Of a stretch of 18,223 nt of DNA, positions 1-6,397 are shown one piece after another. The first letter of the stretch is position 1, and every line of letters begins with the position of its first letter. The notes beneath the pieces are model-generated. The model was not told the DNA's origin and did no database searches. It worked only from the letters and a program-made list of their open reading frames with translations. The position numbers and the translations under genes were made by a program. The DNA is from CAZDRI01 sp964508055 (GTDB lineage Bacteria > Pseudomonadota > Gammaproteobacteria > PS1 > Pseudothioglobaceae): assembly GCA_964508055.1 (NCBI GenBank), contig CAZDRI010000030.1, positions 1 through 18,223 on the forward strand. Direction: 5' to 3'.

Positions 1-51
1 CGTTTTAAGTTGTAAAAAAATTAATAAAATTACTTGATTTTTAAGACAGTA

Positions 52-155
52 TCTGGACTTGTTTCAGGGCAGCATGACGTGGAATGCTTTGTCACCGTGA
101 ACTTGTTTCAGGGCAGTGTAAACAGTATGTCGTTCTGAACTTGGTTCAGAATCTA
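52..155. repeat. Three decayed REP-like palindromic repeats
   Basis: Three related short units lie at about 54-71, 98-116 and 134-152, each built around GAACTTG-TTTCAG or a close variant. The third is the best preserved: an 8-bp inverted repeat (TTCTGAAC at 133-140 and GTTCAGAA at 144-151) with a TTG loop. The first and second share the stretch ACTTGTTTCAGGGCAG. CAGCATGACG at 70-79 looks like the flank of another unit on the other strand. Similar palindromes (CCTGAAC..TTTCAGG) are dispersed in many bacterial genomes as REP-type elements. There is no T-run on either side, so this does not look like a rho-independent terminator for nrdR. The remainder of 1-201 shows nothing else I can support. 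Confidence 0.6.
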
Positions 156-201
156 TAAAAGGCTTATGAGATGCTGAAATAAATTTAGTATTACAATAGC
201 T

Positions 202-654
202 TTATTTTTGCATTAATTTTTCTATTTCTTGTTTGAATTCTTCTACATCTTGAAAATGACGATAAACTGAAGCAAAACGAATATAGGCTACTTGGTCTAA
301 ATTTTTAAGTTCTTCCATAACTAATTCGCCTATTTGCTTACTTGGTATTTCTCTTTCATTATAGGTTACTAATTTATGTCTTATGTTTTGGATAGCTTTT
401 TCAATTTCATCTGTTGGGACATCTCTTTTTTCTAAAGCTTTTAAAATGCCAAATTGTAGTTTTTCTTCATCAAACAACTCTCTAGAATTATCATTTTTTA
501 TAACTCTTGGAAGATTAAAATCTATTATTTCTCTTGTAGTATAACGCTCATTACAAGCAGTGCATTCTCTTCTTCTTCTAACTTGCTCTCCATCATCAAC
601 AAGACGAGTGTCTAAAACTTTAGTATCATCTGAGCTACAAAAAGGACAACGCAT
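202..654 (-). CDS. nrdR: Transcriptional repressor NrdR
   Basis: This is the ATP/dATP-responsive repressor of ribonucleotide reductase genes; it senses nucleotide levels through an ATP-cone and binds NrdR boxes upstream of nrd operons. At 150 aa it is the normal family length and appears complete. Residues 1-35 form the zinc ribbon, with MRCPFC at the N terminus and CTAC at about 31-34, followed by the basic RRRREC segment. Residues about 49-139 are the ATP-cone, starting at LPRVIKNDNSRE and including VAYIRFASVYRHF. It begins inside the glyA stop: the TAA of glyA and this ATG share bases (TAATG), so translation is probably coupled. Linkage of glyA with nrdR is common in gammaproteobacteria, where ribD often follows; here ribD is elsewhere, at 8990. 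Confidence 0.96.
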   Translation of the reverse strand: MRCPFCSSDDTKVLDTRLVDDGEQVRRRRECTACNERYTTREIIDFNLPRVIKNDNSRELFDEEKLQFGILKALEKRDVPTDEIEKAIQNIRHKLVTYNEREIPSKQIGELVMEELKNLDQVAYIRFASVYRHFQDVEEFKQEIEKLMQK

Positions 655-1904
655 TATTTATATACAGGATATCTTGCGCAAATCTCACTTACCTTTGCTT
701 TTACATCTGCTATTATTGATTCATCATCTATGTTATCAAAGATATCACACATCCAATTAGCTAGATTTACACAATCATTTTCATTAAATCCTCTAGTAGT
801 AATAGCTGGGGTGCCTAATCTAATACCACTGGTCACAAAAGGTGATTCTGGATCATTTGGCACTGAATTTTTATTTACTGTAATATGAGCTTTACTTAGA
901 GTTGCATCTACTTTTTTACCTGTTAAGCCTTGTTTTATAAAACTAAGTAAAAACAAATGATTGTCTGTCCCACCTGATACTACTTCATAATCTCTATTAA
1001 TAAAAGTTTCTGCCATTTTTTGAGCATTAAGTTTTACTTGTTTTTGATAAGTTTTGAAATCATCACTCATTGCTTCTTTAAAAGATATTGCCTTGGCAGC
1101 AATAATATGCATCAAAGGTCCGCCTTGAATTCCAGGAAATACTATAGATTGTATTTTTTTAGTTATTTCATCATTTTCTTTAGCTAAGATAAGTCCTCCT
1201 CTAGGTCCTCTTAGAGTTTTATGAGTTGTGGTAGTAACTACATCCGCAATTTTTATCGCTGATGGATATTCTCCAACAGCTATAAGACCCGCAACATGAG
1301 CCATATCTACCATTAAATATGCCCCAACCATATCTGCAATATCTTTAAATCTTTGCCAATCAACAATTCTTGAATATGCTGAAAATCCAGCAATTATCAT
1401 TTTTGGTTTATGTTCTTTTGCGAGGCTTTCTACCTCATCATAATCAATTTCACCAGTATCAAGGCTAAGTCCATATTGAACTGCATTGTAAATCTTGCCA
1501 GAAAATGATGGTTTTGCACCATGAGTTAAATGCCCACCATGAGCAAGGCTCATACCTAAAATTGTATCATAAGGTTGCAATAATGCCATATATACAGCTG
1601 CATTTGCTTGTGAGCCTGAATGCGGTTGCACATTAGCATAATCAGCACTAAATAATTTTTTAGCTCTTTCAATAGCAATATCTTCCACTACATCTACATA
1701 TTCACAACCACCATAATACCTTTTATGAGGATAGCCTTCAGCATATTTATTTGTAAGTTTTGAACCTTGTGCAGCCATAACCAAAGGTGAGGCATAATTT
1801 TCAGATGCAATTAATTCAATATGGTCTTCTTGACGCTTAGCTTCAGCATCAATTGCTTTTTTAATATCAAGGTCAAATTGTTCTAATGAGGTGTTTTCAA
1901 ACAT
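654..1904 (-). CDS. glyA: Serine hydroxymethyltransferase
   Basis: This PLP enzyme interconverts serine and glycine while loading one-carbon units on tetrahydrofolate, in the cytoplasm. The 416-aa length matches bacterial SHMT. The PLP-binding lysine is Lys229 in TTTTHKTLRGPRGG. Other SHMT signatures are IELIASENYAS near residue 29, EGYPHKRYYGG at about 56-66, HSGSQAN at 95-101 and VDMAHVAGL at 199-207. The start is an ATG with no obvious Shine-Dalgarno sequence. It is first of a two-gene unit with nrdR. The 83 bp upstream, back to the putative anti-sigma gene, are AT-rich and show no convincing promoter or riboswitch. Nothing suggests damage; this is an ordinary housekeeping gene. Confidence 0.97.
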   Translation of the reverse strand: MFENTSLEQFDLDIKKAIDAEAKRQEDHIELIASENYASPLVMAAQGSKLTNKYAEGYPHKRYYGGCEYVDVVEDIAIERAKKLFSADYANVQPHSGSQANAAVYMALLQPYDTILGMSLAHGGHLTHGAKPSFSGKIYNAVQYGLSLDTGEIDYDEVESLAKEHKPKMIIAGFSAYSRIVDWQRFKDIADMVGAYLMVDMAHVAGLIAVGEYPSAIKIADVVTTTTHKTLRGPRGGLILAKENDEITKKIQSIVFPGIQGGPLMHIIAAKAISFKEAMSDDFKTYQKQVKLNAQKMAETFINRDYEVVSGGTDNHLFLLSFIKQGLTGKKVDATLSKAHITVNKNSVPNDPESPFVTSGIRLGTPAITTRGFNENDCVNLANWMCDIFDNIDDESIIADVKAKVSEICARYPVYK

Positions 1905-1987
1905 AGCAGTTAAATTTAATAAAAATAAATTATTTTACTACTATTTTAGAATTAGATTTTTTCAAATATTACGAATTTTTAAGAAGT

Positions 1988-2329
1988 TTACTCTAAACTT
2001 GATATTAAATATAATTCTTGATTGTCAAGTTCAGATTCAGATGGTAAATAATAATTTTCTAACTCTTCAGTAAAACTAAGATATTGATAGTTAGCATCAT
2101 TTAAATAATTAGGTTTATTATAAGAAACATAGAAATAAAATGATAATGCTGTAGCTAATACAAAAACAAAACTAAAAGCTCTGAGCCAGTTAGGTAGAAT
2201 AAAACTATTATCTGCTTTTATATGCTCTTGCTTTACAAAAGTAGTATTTTTAATAATCTTATCTTTAATACTTTTATCTACTTTAGGAATTTCTAATTTA
2301 GATAATATTTTAAAATCACTCCTATTCAT
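1988..2329 (-). CDS. Putative anti-sigma factor, single-pass membrane protein
   Basis: A 113-aa protein that I do not recognise by family. It has about 45 charged, Lys-rich residues, one strong hydrophobic helix (about residues 52-70, including FSFVFVLATALSFYFYV) and an acidic C-terminal tail of about 45 residues. This is the topology of a small membrane anti-sigma factor: cytoplasmic sigma-binding segment, one helix, periplasmic sensor tail. It lacks the HxxxCxxC motif of zinc anti-sigmas. An upstream GTG at 2338 would lengthen it by 3 residues, but the GGAG at about 2338-2341 overlaps that codon and sits 8 nt before the ATG at 2329, so ATG is preferred. It overlaps the ECF sigma gene by 8 nt and is last in the operon. 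The function is inferred from position and topology only. Confidence 0.65.
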   Translation of the reverse strand: MNRSDFKILSKLEIPKVDKSIKDKIIKNTTFVKQEHIKADNSFILPNWLRAFSFVFVLATALSFYFYVSYNKPNYLNDANYQYLSFTEELENYYLPSESELDNQELYLISSLE

Positions 2330-2876
2330 ATTTATCACTCCAAAAATTTTTATCTATTAATCCTTTTAAATTATCTCTAGCTCTTCTAAGATGTGCCTCA
2401 ACTGCTTTAGGTGTTATTTTCATAATACTAGCTGTTTCTTTAGTTGATAATTCTTCATAATAAAATAAATTAATAATATTTCTTTGTGCATTTGGCAATT
2501 TTTTTAAAGCAGCAATAATATGCTGATTTAGATATTTATCATCAAATGAATTTCTCTTATCTTTTAATTCAATTATATTTATAGTTTCAGTTTTATTATT
2601 TCCCCTTTTAAAATCAATACAAGCATTCACTAATACTCTATAAAACCAAGTGCTAAATTTGGTATTTTTATTTTCATCAAATAAATCAGGTCTTTGCCAT
2701 ATTTTTAAAAATACTATTTGCACTACATCTTGAGCATCTTCTTTAGAAAACAGCTCTCTCCAAGCAATATTAAAGGCTTTTTTATAATATCTTTTTACTA
2801 ATTCTTGAAAAGCATTATGCTTACCTTTATAAATCTCATTTATAAGATAAGCATCAGTTTGATAAGTAAATAACAA
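2322..2876 (-). CDS. ECF-type RNA polymerase sigma factor
   Basis: A 184-aa sigma-70 family protein with only regions 2 and 4, which defines the ECF group. Region 2 spans about residues 20-95: FQELVKRYYKKAFNIA, then the DAQDVVQIVFLKIW core-binding helix, then TKFSTWFYRVLVNACIDF for -10 recognition. Region 4 spans about 120-175: LPNAQRNIINLFYYEELSTK and the helix-turn-helix ETASIMKITPKAVEAHLRRAR. The start is TTG at 2876, only 3 nt after the EF-hand gene stop, without a visible Shine-Dalgarno sequence and with no ATG nearby, so synthesis probably depends on coupling to the upstream gene. Its position between secreted metal-binding-type proteins and a membrane anti-sigma suggests envelope signalling. 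The stimulus and regulon are unknown; autoregulation of the operon is an inference. Confidence 0.88.
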   Translation of the reverse strand: MLFTYQTDAYLINEIYKGKHNAFQELVKRYYKKAFNIAWRELFSKEDAQDVVQIVFLKIWQRPDLFDENKNTKFSTWFYRVLVNACIDFKRGNNKTETINIIELKDKRNSFDDKYLNQHIIAALKKLPNAQRNIINLFYYEELSTKETASIMKITPKAVEAHLRRARDNLKGLIDKNFWSDKYE

Positions 2877-2879
2877 TGT

Positions 2880-3422
2880 TTAGCGTCTTTTTTGTGGTGT
2901 TCTATATTTATAATTTAAGAATTCTTTTCTACTAATAGAGCCATCATTATTAACATCCATTTTCTTAAAACGGCTTGCTCGTGCATAATTTTTATTTTCA
3001 TCTTCCATTAAATATCCATCATTATCAGTATCCATCTCTTTGAATTGAGAGTTGCTATAAGATATAAATTCTTCTTTAGTTATTTTATTATCATTATTGA
3101 AATCAGCTTCTGATTTTACTCTTGTAAACATTCTTCCTCTAGTTTCGTCCTGTGTTATAGTTCCATCATAATTTCTATCAAATCTTGTAAACATCATATC
3201 ATGGTGTGAAGCCATTTCACCAATACTAATTTTGCCATCATTATCAATATCCATCATTCTCATAAAATTAGGCATACCTCGCATACCATACCCATGCATC
3301 CCTGGCATGCCATATCCTTGCATTCTTTGTTGCATATGCTGATAATAATCATCAGATACATTAGTTTCAGCAAATACATTAGTTGCTATAAAAATTGCAC
3401 TTAGTATTAAAAGTTTTTTCAT
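2880..3422 (-). CDS. Secreted five-EF-hand protein with Met-rich N terminus (gene C)
   Basis: A 180-aa exported protein. The signal peptide MKKLLILSAIFIATNVFA has a good signal peptidase I site (VFA before ET). A Met/Gly-rich segment follows at about residues 29-57 (MQQRMQGYGMPGMHGYGM). Five 12-residue EF-hand loops come next: DIDNDGKISIGE 58-69, DRNYDGTITQDE 82-93, DFNNDNKITKEE 107-118, DTDNDGYLMEDE 131-142 and DVNNDGSISRKE 156-167. All keep Asp at positions 1 and 5 and Glu at position 12. Loop 3 has Asn instead of Gly at position 6. EF-hands of this type bind Ca2+, so a periplasmic calcium-binding role is likely. It is probably co-transcribed with the ECF sigma gene 3 nt downstream, for which it may act as a sensor or a target. 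The signal peptide, Met-rich segment and leader sequence are nearly shared with gene A, so the two are paralogues. Confidence 0.9.
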   Translation of the reverse strand: MKKLLILSAIFIATNVFAETNVSDDYYQHMQQRMQGYGMPGMHGYGMRGMPNFMRMMDIDNDGKISIGEMASHHDMMFTRFDRNYDGTITQDETRGRMFTRVKSEADFNNDNKITKEEFISYSNSQFKEMDTDNDGYLMEDENKNYARASRFKKMDVNNDGSISRKEFLNYKYRTPQKRR

Positions 3423-3468
3423 TTTTTTCTCCTATTTACAAATTTAATTATTACCTTGTTATACGCAA
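3423..3468 (-). promoter_or_regulatory. Leader of gene C, duplicated upstream of gene A
   Basis: The minus strand reads TTGCGTATAACA, a short spacer, AATTAAATTT, then AGGAGAAAAAA before the ATG. Nearly the same sequence precedes gene A (4489-4535), but upstream of gene B only the Shine-Dalgarno part (AGGAGAAAAAA) is shared. Conservation of about 46 bp outside coding sequence suggests a retained promoter or operator, or just a recent gene duplication. A weak sigma-70 reading is TTGCGT, 16 bp, TAAATT. I see no AAC-type ECF -35 motif. The Shine-Dalgarno is strong. Confidence 0.45.
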
Positions 3469-3482
3469 TGCATACCCTGCCT

Positions 3483-4079
3483 TCACATACCCTGACCTTG
3501 CATACCTCTCATACCTTGCATTCCATGATGCATTCCTTGACACCTTCCTTGGTGCATACCTTGCTGCATTCCTGGCATACCATACCCTTGCATTCTTTGA
3601 TGCATTCCCTGATGCCTTCCTTGGTGCATACCTTGCATATTTTGCATTCTTTGATGCATTCCATGATGCATTCCCTGATGCCTTCCTTGATGCATACCTT
3701 GCATATTTTGCATTCCTTGATGCCTTCCTTGGTGCATGCCTTGCATATTTTGCATTCTTTGATGCATTCCCTGATGCATTCCCTGATGCATACCTTGCAT
3801 GTTTTGCATTCCTTGATGCCTTCCTTGGTGCATGCCTTGCATATTTTGCATTCTTTGATGCCTTCCCTGATGCCTTCCCTGATGCATTACTTGGTTCATT
3901 CCCTGGTGCATACCTTGCTGCATTCCTGGCATACCACACCCTTGTATTCCCTGATGCATTACTTGCATGTTTTGACAATAATTAAAACCACTATTATTAC
4001 TATCTGCATCATTATTACTACTATCCGCTAAGATATTAGTCGCTATAAAAACTGAGGTTAATATTAAAAGTTTTTTCAT
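3483..4079 (-). CDS. Secreted Met/His/Gln-rich tandem-repeat protein (gene B)
   Basis: A 198-aa exported protein with signal peptide MKKLLILTSVFIATNILA, cleaved before DS. A short Asn/Asp/Ser linker reaches about residue 30; the rest is low-complexity, roughly 37 Met and 23 His, the remainder mainly Gln, Gly and Arg. The core unit MQNMQGMHQG occurs five times (starting at 77, 91, 109, 123 and 145), usually followed by RHQG or MHQR. Residues 47-54 and 165-172 keep GCGMPGMQ and GYGMPGMQ, the motif of genes A and C. There are three Cys (35, 48, 180) and no acidic residue after about position 25. Dense HxxM and MxxxH spacings resemble periplasmic Cu(I)/Ag(I)-binding proteins such as SilE, so metal binding is a reasonable inference. 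This frame is chosen over three other open frames because of its signal peptide and Shine-Dalgarno. Confidence 0.82.
   Translation of the reverse strand: MKKLLILTSVFIATNILADSSNNDADSNNSGFNYCQNMQVMHQGIQGCGMPGMQQGMHQGMNQVMHQGRHQGRHQRMQNMQGMHQGRHQGMQNMQGMHQGMHQGMHQRMQNMQGMHQGRHQGMQNMQGMHQGRHQGMHHGMHQRMQNMQGMHQGRHQGMHQRMQGYGMPGMQQGMHQGRCQGMHHGMQGMRGMQGQGM
3510..3965 (-). repeat. In-frame tandem repeat block inside gene B
   Basis: The block is built from variants of a 12-bp module coding for MHQG or RHQG, with a larger 42-bp period coding for MQNMQGMHQGRHQG. All copy differences keep a multiple of three. Because the modules avoid stop codons in several registers, long open frames also exist here on both strands, but those lack signal peptides and ribosome binding sites. 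Such a block can expand or contract by slippage or recombination without breaking the frame. Confidence 0.8.
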
Positions 4080-4120
4080 TTTTTTCTCCTTTTAAAAAGT
4101 TTTATAAAATTAGGCGTACC

Positions 4121-4488
4121 TCACATACCATACCCATACCCTTGCATTCCTGGCGTACCATATCCTTGCATTCCTGGCATACCATACCNNNNNNNNNNNN
4201 NNNNNNNNNNNNNNNNNNNNNNNNNNNNNNNNNNNNNNNNNNNNNNNNNNNNNNNNNNNNNNNNNNNNNNNNNNNNNNNNNNNNNNNNTGCATTCCTGGC
4301 ATACCATACCCTTGCATTCCTGGCGTACCATATCCTTGCATTCCTGGCATACCATACCCTTGCATTCCTGGCATACCATACCCTTGCATTCTTTGTTGCA
4401 TATACTGATAATAATCATCAGATACATTAGTTTCAGCAAATACATTAGTCGCTATAAAAACTGAGATTAATATTAAAAGTTTTTTCAT
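4121..4488 (-). CDS. Secreted GYGMPGMQ-repeat protein, truncated paralogue of gene C, with assembly gap (gene A)
   Basis: The signal peptide MKKLLILISVFIATNVFA and the following ETNVSDDYYQYMQQRMQ match gene C almost residue for residue. Then come tandem 8-residue units GYGMPGMQ (24 bp), interrupted by 100 N. The repeat phase fixes the frame across the gap: the left flank ends in ATG-CA and the right resumes at GG-TAT, so the missing length should be 24k+2 bp, which keeps the frame and ends the protein at the TGA at 4121-4123 after GYGYGM. With the nominal 100 N the frame would appear to shift and run on to 4102. The sequence after the TGA still matches gene C (GT-PNF for GMPNF), with TGA where C has CGA, so the EF-hand part was lost. 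A metal-binding or structural role is inferred. The total length is unknown. Confidence 0.7.
4124..4391 (-). repeat. 24-bp tandem repeats in gene A
   Basis: The unit codes for GYGMPGMQ, one variant having Thr for the first Met of the unit (ACG for ATG). At least four units are visible on the upstream side of the gap and about two on the downstream side. The near-identity of the units explains why assembly failed here. Confidence 0.85.
4189..4288. other. Assembly gap of exactly 100 N
   Basis: One hundred N inside the 24-bp repeats of gene A. A round 100 is a conventional placeholder for unknown length, so distances and reading frame across it cannot be taken literally. Confidence 0.97.
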
Positions 4489-4535
4489 TTTTTTCTCCTT
4501 TTTAAAAATTTAATTAAGTACTCTGTTATACGCAA
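4489..4535 (-). promoter_or_regulatory. Leader of gene A, matching the leader of gene C
   Basis: The minus strand reads TTGCGTATAACAGAGTAC, then TTAATTAAATTT and a strong AGGAG before the ATG. GTTATACGCAA on the plus strand at 4525-4535 recurs at 3458-3468. As the first gene after the ABC exporter stop, 73 bp upstream, this is the most likely place for the promoter of the repeat protein/sigma operon. A possible sigma-70 box pair is TTGCGT, 17 bp, TAAATT, but it is weak. The promoter class is not resolved. Confidence 0.45.
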
Positions 4536-4561
4536 CTAAAAACTAAACCCCTCAAAAAAAA

Positions 4562-6346
4562 TTATTTTTTATGTTGAATTTGCCACAGTTTGAAATATAG
4601 ACCTTGTTTTTCTAATAACTCTTTATGAGTCCCCTGCTCTTTAATTTCACCCTTATCTAACACTACAATATTATCTGCATCAACAATAGTAGATAATCTA
4701 TGCGCTATAACAATAGTAGTATGATTATGGGATAAATTATTTAAGGCTTGTTGAATATCTTTTTCTGATTTAGAATCAAGCGATGAAGTTGCTTCATCAA
4801 AAATTAATATTGGTGGATTTTTTAATAATACTCTAGCTATTGCAAGTCGTTGTCTTTCACCGCCTGATAATTTCAAACCTCGCTCTCCAATTATTGTTTC
4901 ATATTTTTGGGGCAAACTTTCAATAAAATCATCAATTGCTGCTAATTTTGCAACTCTTGCTACCTCATCAATACTAGCATCTGGTTTAGCATAAGCAATA
5001 TTATAAAAAATTGAATCATTAAACATAACGCTATCTTGAGGGACTATACCTATATTTTTTCTAAGGCTTTTTTGATTTACTTTAGCAACATTTTGTCCAT
5101 CAATTATTATTTGGCCATTAATAATGTCATAAAATCTAAATAATAGTCTTGCAATAGTTGACTTCCCTGAACCAGATGGACCAACAATAGCTACTTTTTT
5201 TTGAGCATTAACTTTAAAAGAAATATTTTTTAGAATTTGCCTTTCTTGCTGGTAATGAAAATCTACATCTTGAAATGCTATTTCAGCATTATTAATGATT
5301 AAATCTTTAGCATTTGGGGCATCTGCTATTTTTGATTTTTTCTTTAAAAGACTAAACATATTATTCATATCTACAAAATTATGCTTTATTTGCCGATAAA
5401 CAATGCCTAAAGTTCCTAATGGTAAAAATAATTGTAATAACAATGCTTGAATCATAATCATATCACCAAGAGATAGGGTTTTATCAACCACACCTTCGGT
5501 AGCTAAGATTAATATGATAGTTACCCCAACAGCAATAACTCCTCCTTGCACAAAATTAAGTGCTGTCATTGAAGTAAAACTTTTTACTGCAATACTCTCC
5601 CACTTATCCATAGTTGCATCATATCTTTTTGCTTCATAATCTTCATTATTAAAGTATTTCACTGTTTCAAAATTAATAAGACTATCAACCGCCTTACTAT
5701 TAGCATCTGATTCCATTTCATTCATCATATAACGATATTTCATTCTCCATTGTGTTATTAACAAAGTTATAATTACATAAAAAACCACAGTAGTTAAAGA
5801 TATTAATGCAAAAAATATATCGTAGTTAAAAAGTAATATCCCTATTACCAAAAACACTTCAAAAAACGATGGGAGGATATTAAAAACAAAGATAGATAAT
5901 AAAGTGCTAATGCTTTGAGTGCCGCGAACAATATCTCTATTTATCCCACCTGTTTTTCTTGATAAATGAAATGCTAAGTCTAAATCATGGAGTTTTTTAA
6001 AAACATTAATAGCTATAAGTCGCATGGAGTGATAACGAACTTTGGCAAAAATAGCATCTCGTAATTCATTAAATAATGAGGCTAATAGCCGCAAACCGCC
6101 ATAGGCAAATAATAATCCTAAAGGTATAACTAATAGCACATTAGTTTTATCTAAGCTATCAACAATTTCTTTTAAGATTATTGGCACCCCAACATTAGCA
6201 AACTTAGCAAGAATTAATAATGTTAAAGCTAAGACTACCCTTACAGACATTAATTTCAAATATGGATATAATTGCCTTAGGGCATAAATATCATCAGTTT
6301 TAAAATCACTTGCTTTAGTTGGGGAAAAAATTCTACGAGTGTCCAT
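4562..6346 (-). CDS. Atm1-type ABC exporter, fused membrane and ATPase domains
   Basis: A 594-aa inner-membrane half-transporter expected to act as a homodimer. The N-terminal region, about residues 30-320, carries six hydrophobic helices; the ATPase domain follows from about 355. Walker A is GPSGSGKST 389-397, the Q-loop Gln is 437, the signature LSGGERQR is 493-500, Walker B ILIFDE is 513-518 and the H-loop His is 549. The segments NRDIVRGTQSI (136-146), FNILPSFFEV (155-164) and INFETVKYFNNEDYE (224-238) are hallmarks of the Atm1/HMT1 group, which exports glutathione-linked persulfide or metal-thiol species and contributes to heavy-metal tolerance. AGGAAG lies 9 nt before the ATG. The neighbouring secreted Met/His-rich proteins make a metal or thiol theme possible but do not prove it. 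The exact substrate is unknown. Confidence 0.9.
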   Translation of the reverse strand: MDTRRIFSPTKASDFKTDDIYALRQLYPYLKLMSVRVVLALTLLILAKFANVGVPIILKEIVDSLDKTNVLLVIPLGLLFAYGGLRLLASLFNELRDAIFAKVRYHSMRLIAINVFKKLHDLDLAFHLSRKTGGINRDIVRGTQSISTLLSIFVFNILPSFFEVFLVIGILLFNYDIFFALISLTTVVFYVIITLLITQWRMKYRYMMNEMESDANSKAVDSLINFETVKYFNNEDYEAKRYDATMDKWESIAVKSFTSMTALNFVQGGVIAVGVTIILILATEGVVDKTLSLGDMIMIQALLLQLFLPLGTLGIVYRQIKHNFVDMNNMFSLLKKKSKIADAPNAKDLIINNAEIAFQDVDFHYQQERQILKNISFKVNAQKKVAIVGPSGSGKSTIARLLFRFYDIINGQIIIDGQNVAKVNQKSLRKNIGIVPQDSVMFNDSIFYNIAYAKPDASIDEVARVAKLAAIDDFIESLPQKYETIIGERGLKLSGGERQRLAIARVLLKNPPILIFDEATSSLDSKSEKDIQQALNNLSHNHTTIVIAHRLSTIVDADNIVVLDKGEIKEQGTHKELLEKQGLYFKLWQIQHKK

Positions 6347-6397
6347 TAAAACAATCTTCCTAAATATCTAAAAAATACAGTTGTGTTGTTAAAATAC

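Noticed and set aside
133..151. Stem-loop TTCTGAAC/GTTCAGAA as an nrdR terminator
   Set aside because: No T-run follows on the minus strand and it resembles dispersed REP units.
1905..1987. Glycine riboswitch or promoter upstream of glyA
   Set aside because: Only 83 bp of AT-rich sequence with no riboswitch core and no box pair at proper spacing.
2330..2338. GTG start at 2338 for the membrane protein
   Set aside because: The only GGAG overlaps it; ATG at 2329 has proper spacing.
3395..4031. Plus-strand open frames across the gene B repeats (about 190 codons each) and a 175-codon minus frame at 3451-3978
   Set aside because: They are by-products of a stop-free repeat; they lack a signal peptide or Shine-Dalgarno and cross gene boundaries, whereas the 3483-4079 frame has both.
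4102..4120. Gene A ending at 4102 with a Cys-rich C terminus
   Set aside because: That frame follows only from counting the placeholder as exactly 100 bases; the repeat phase gives the frame that ends at 4121.
3510..4390. CRISPR-like array in the repeat region
   Set aside because: The repeats are contiguous, codon-periodic and coding, with no unique spacers and no cas genes.
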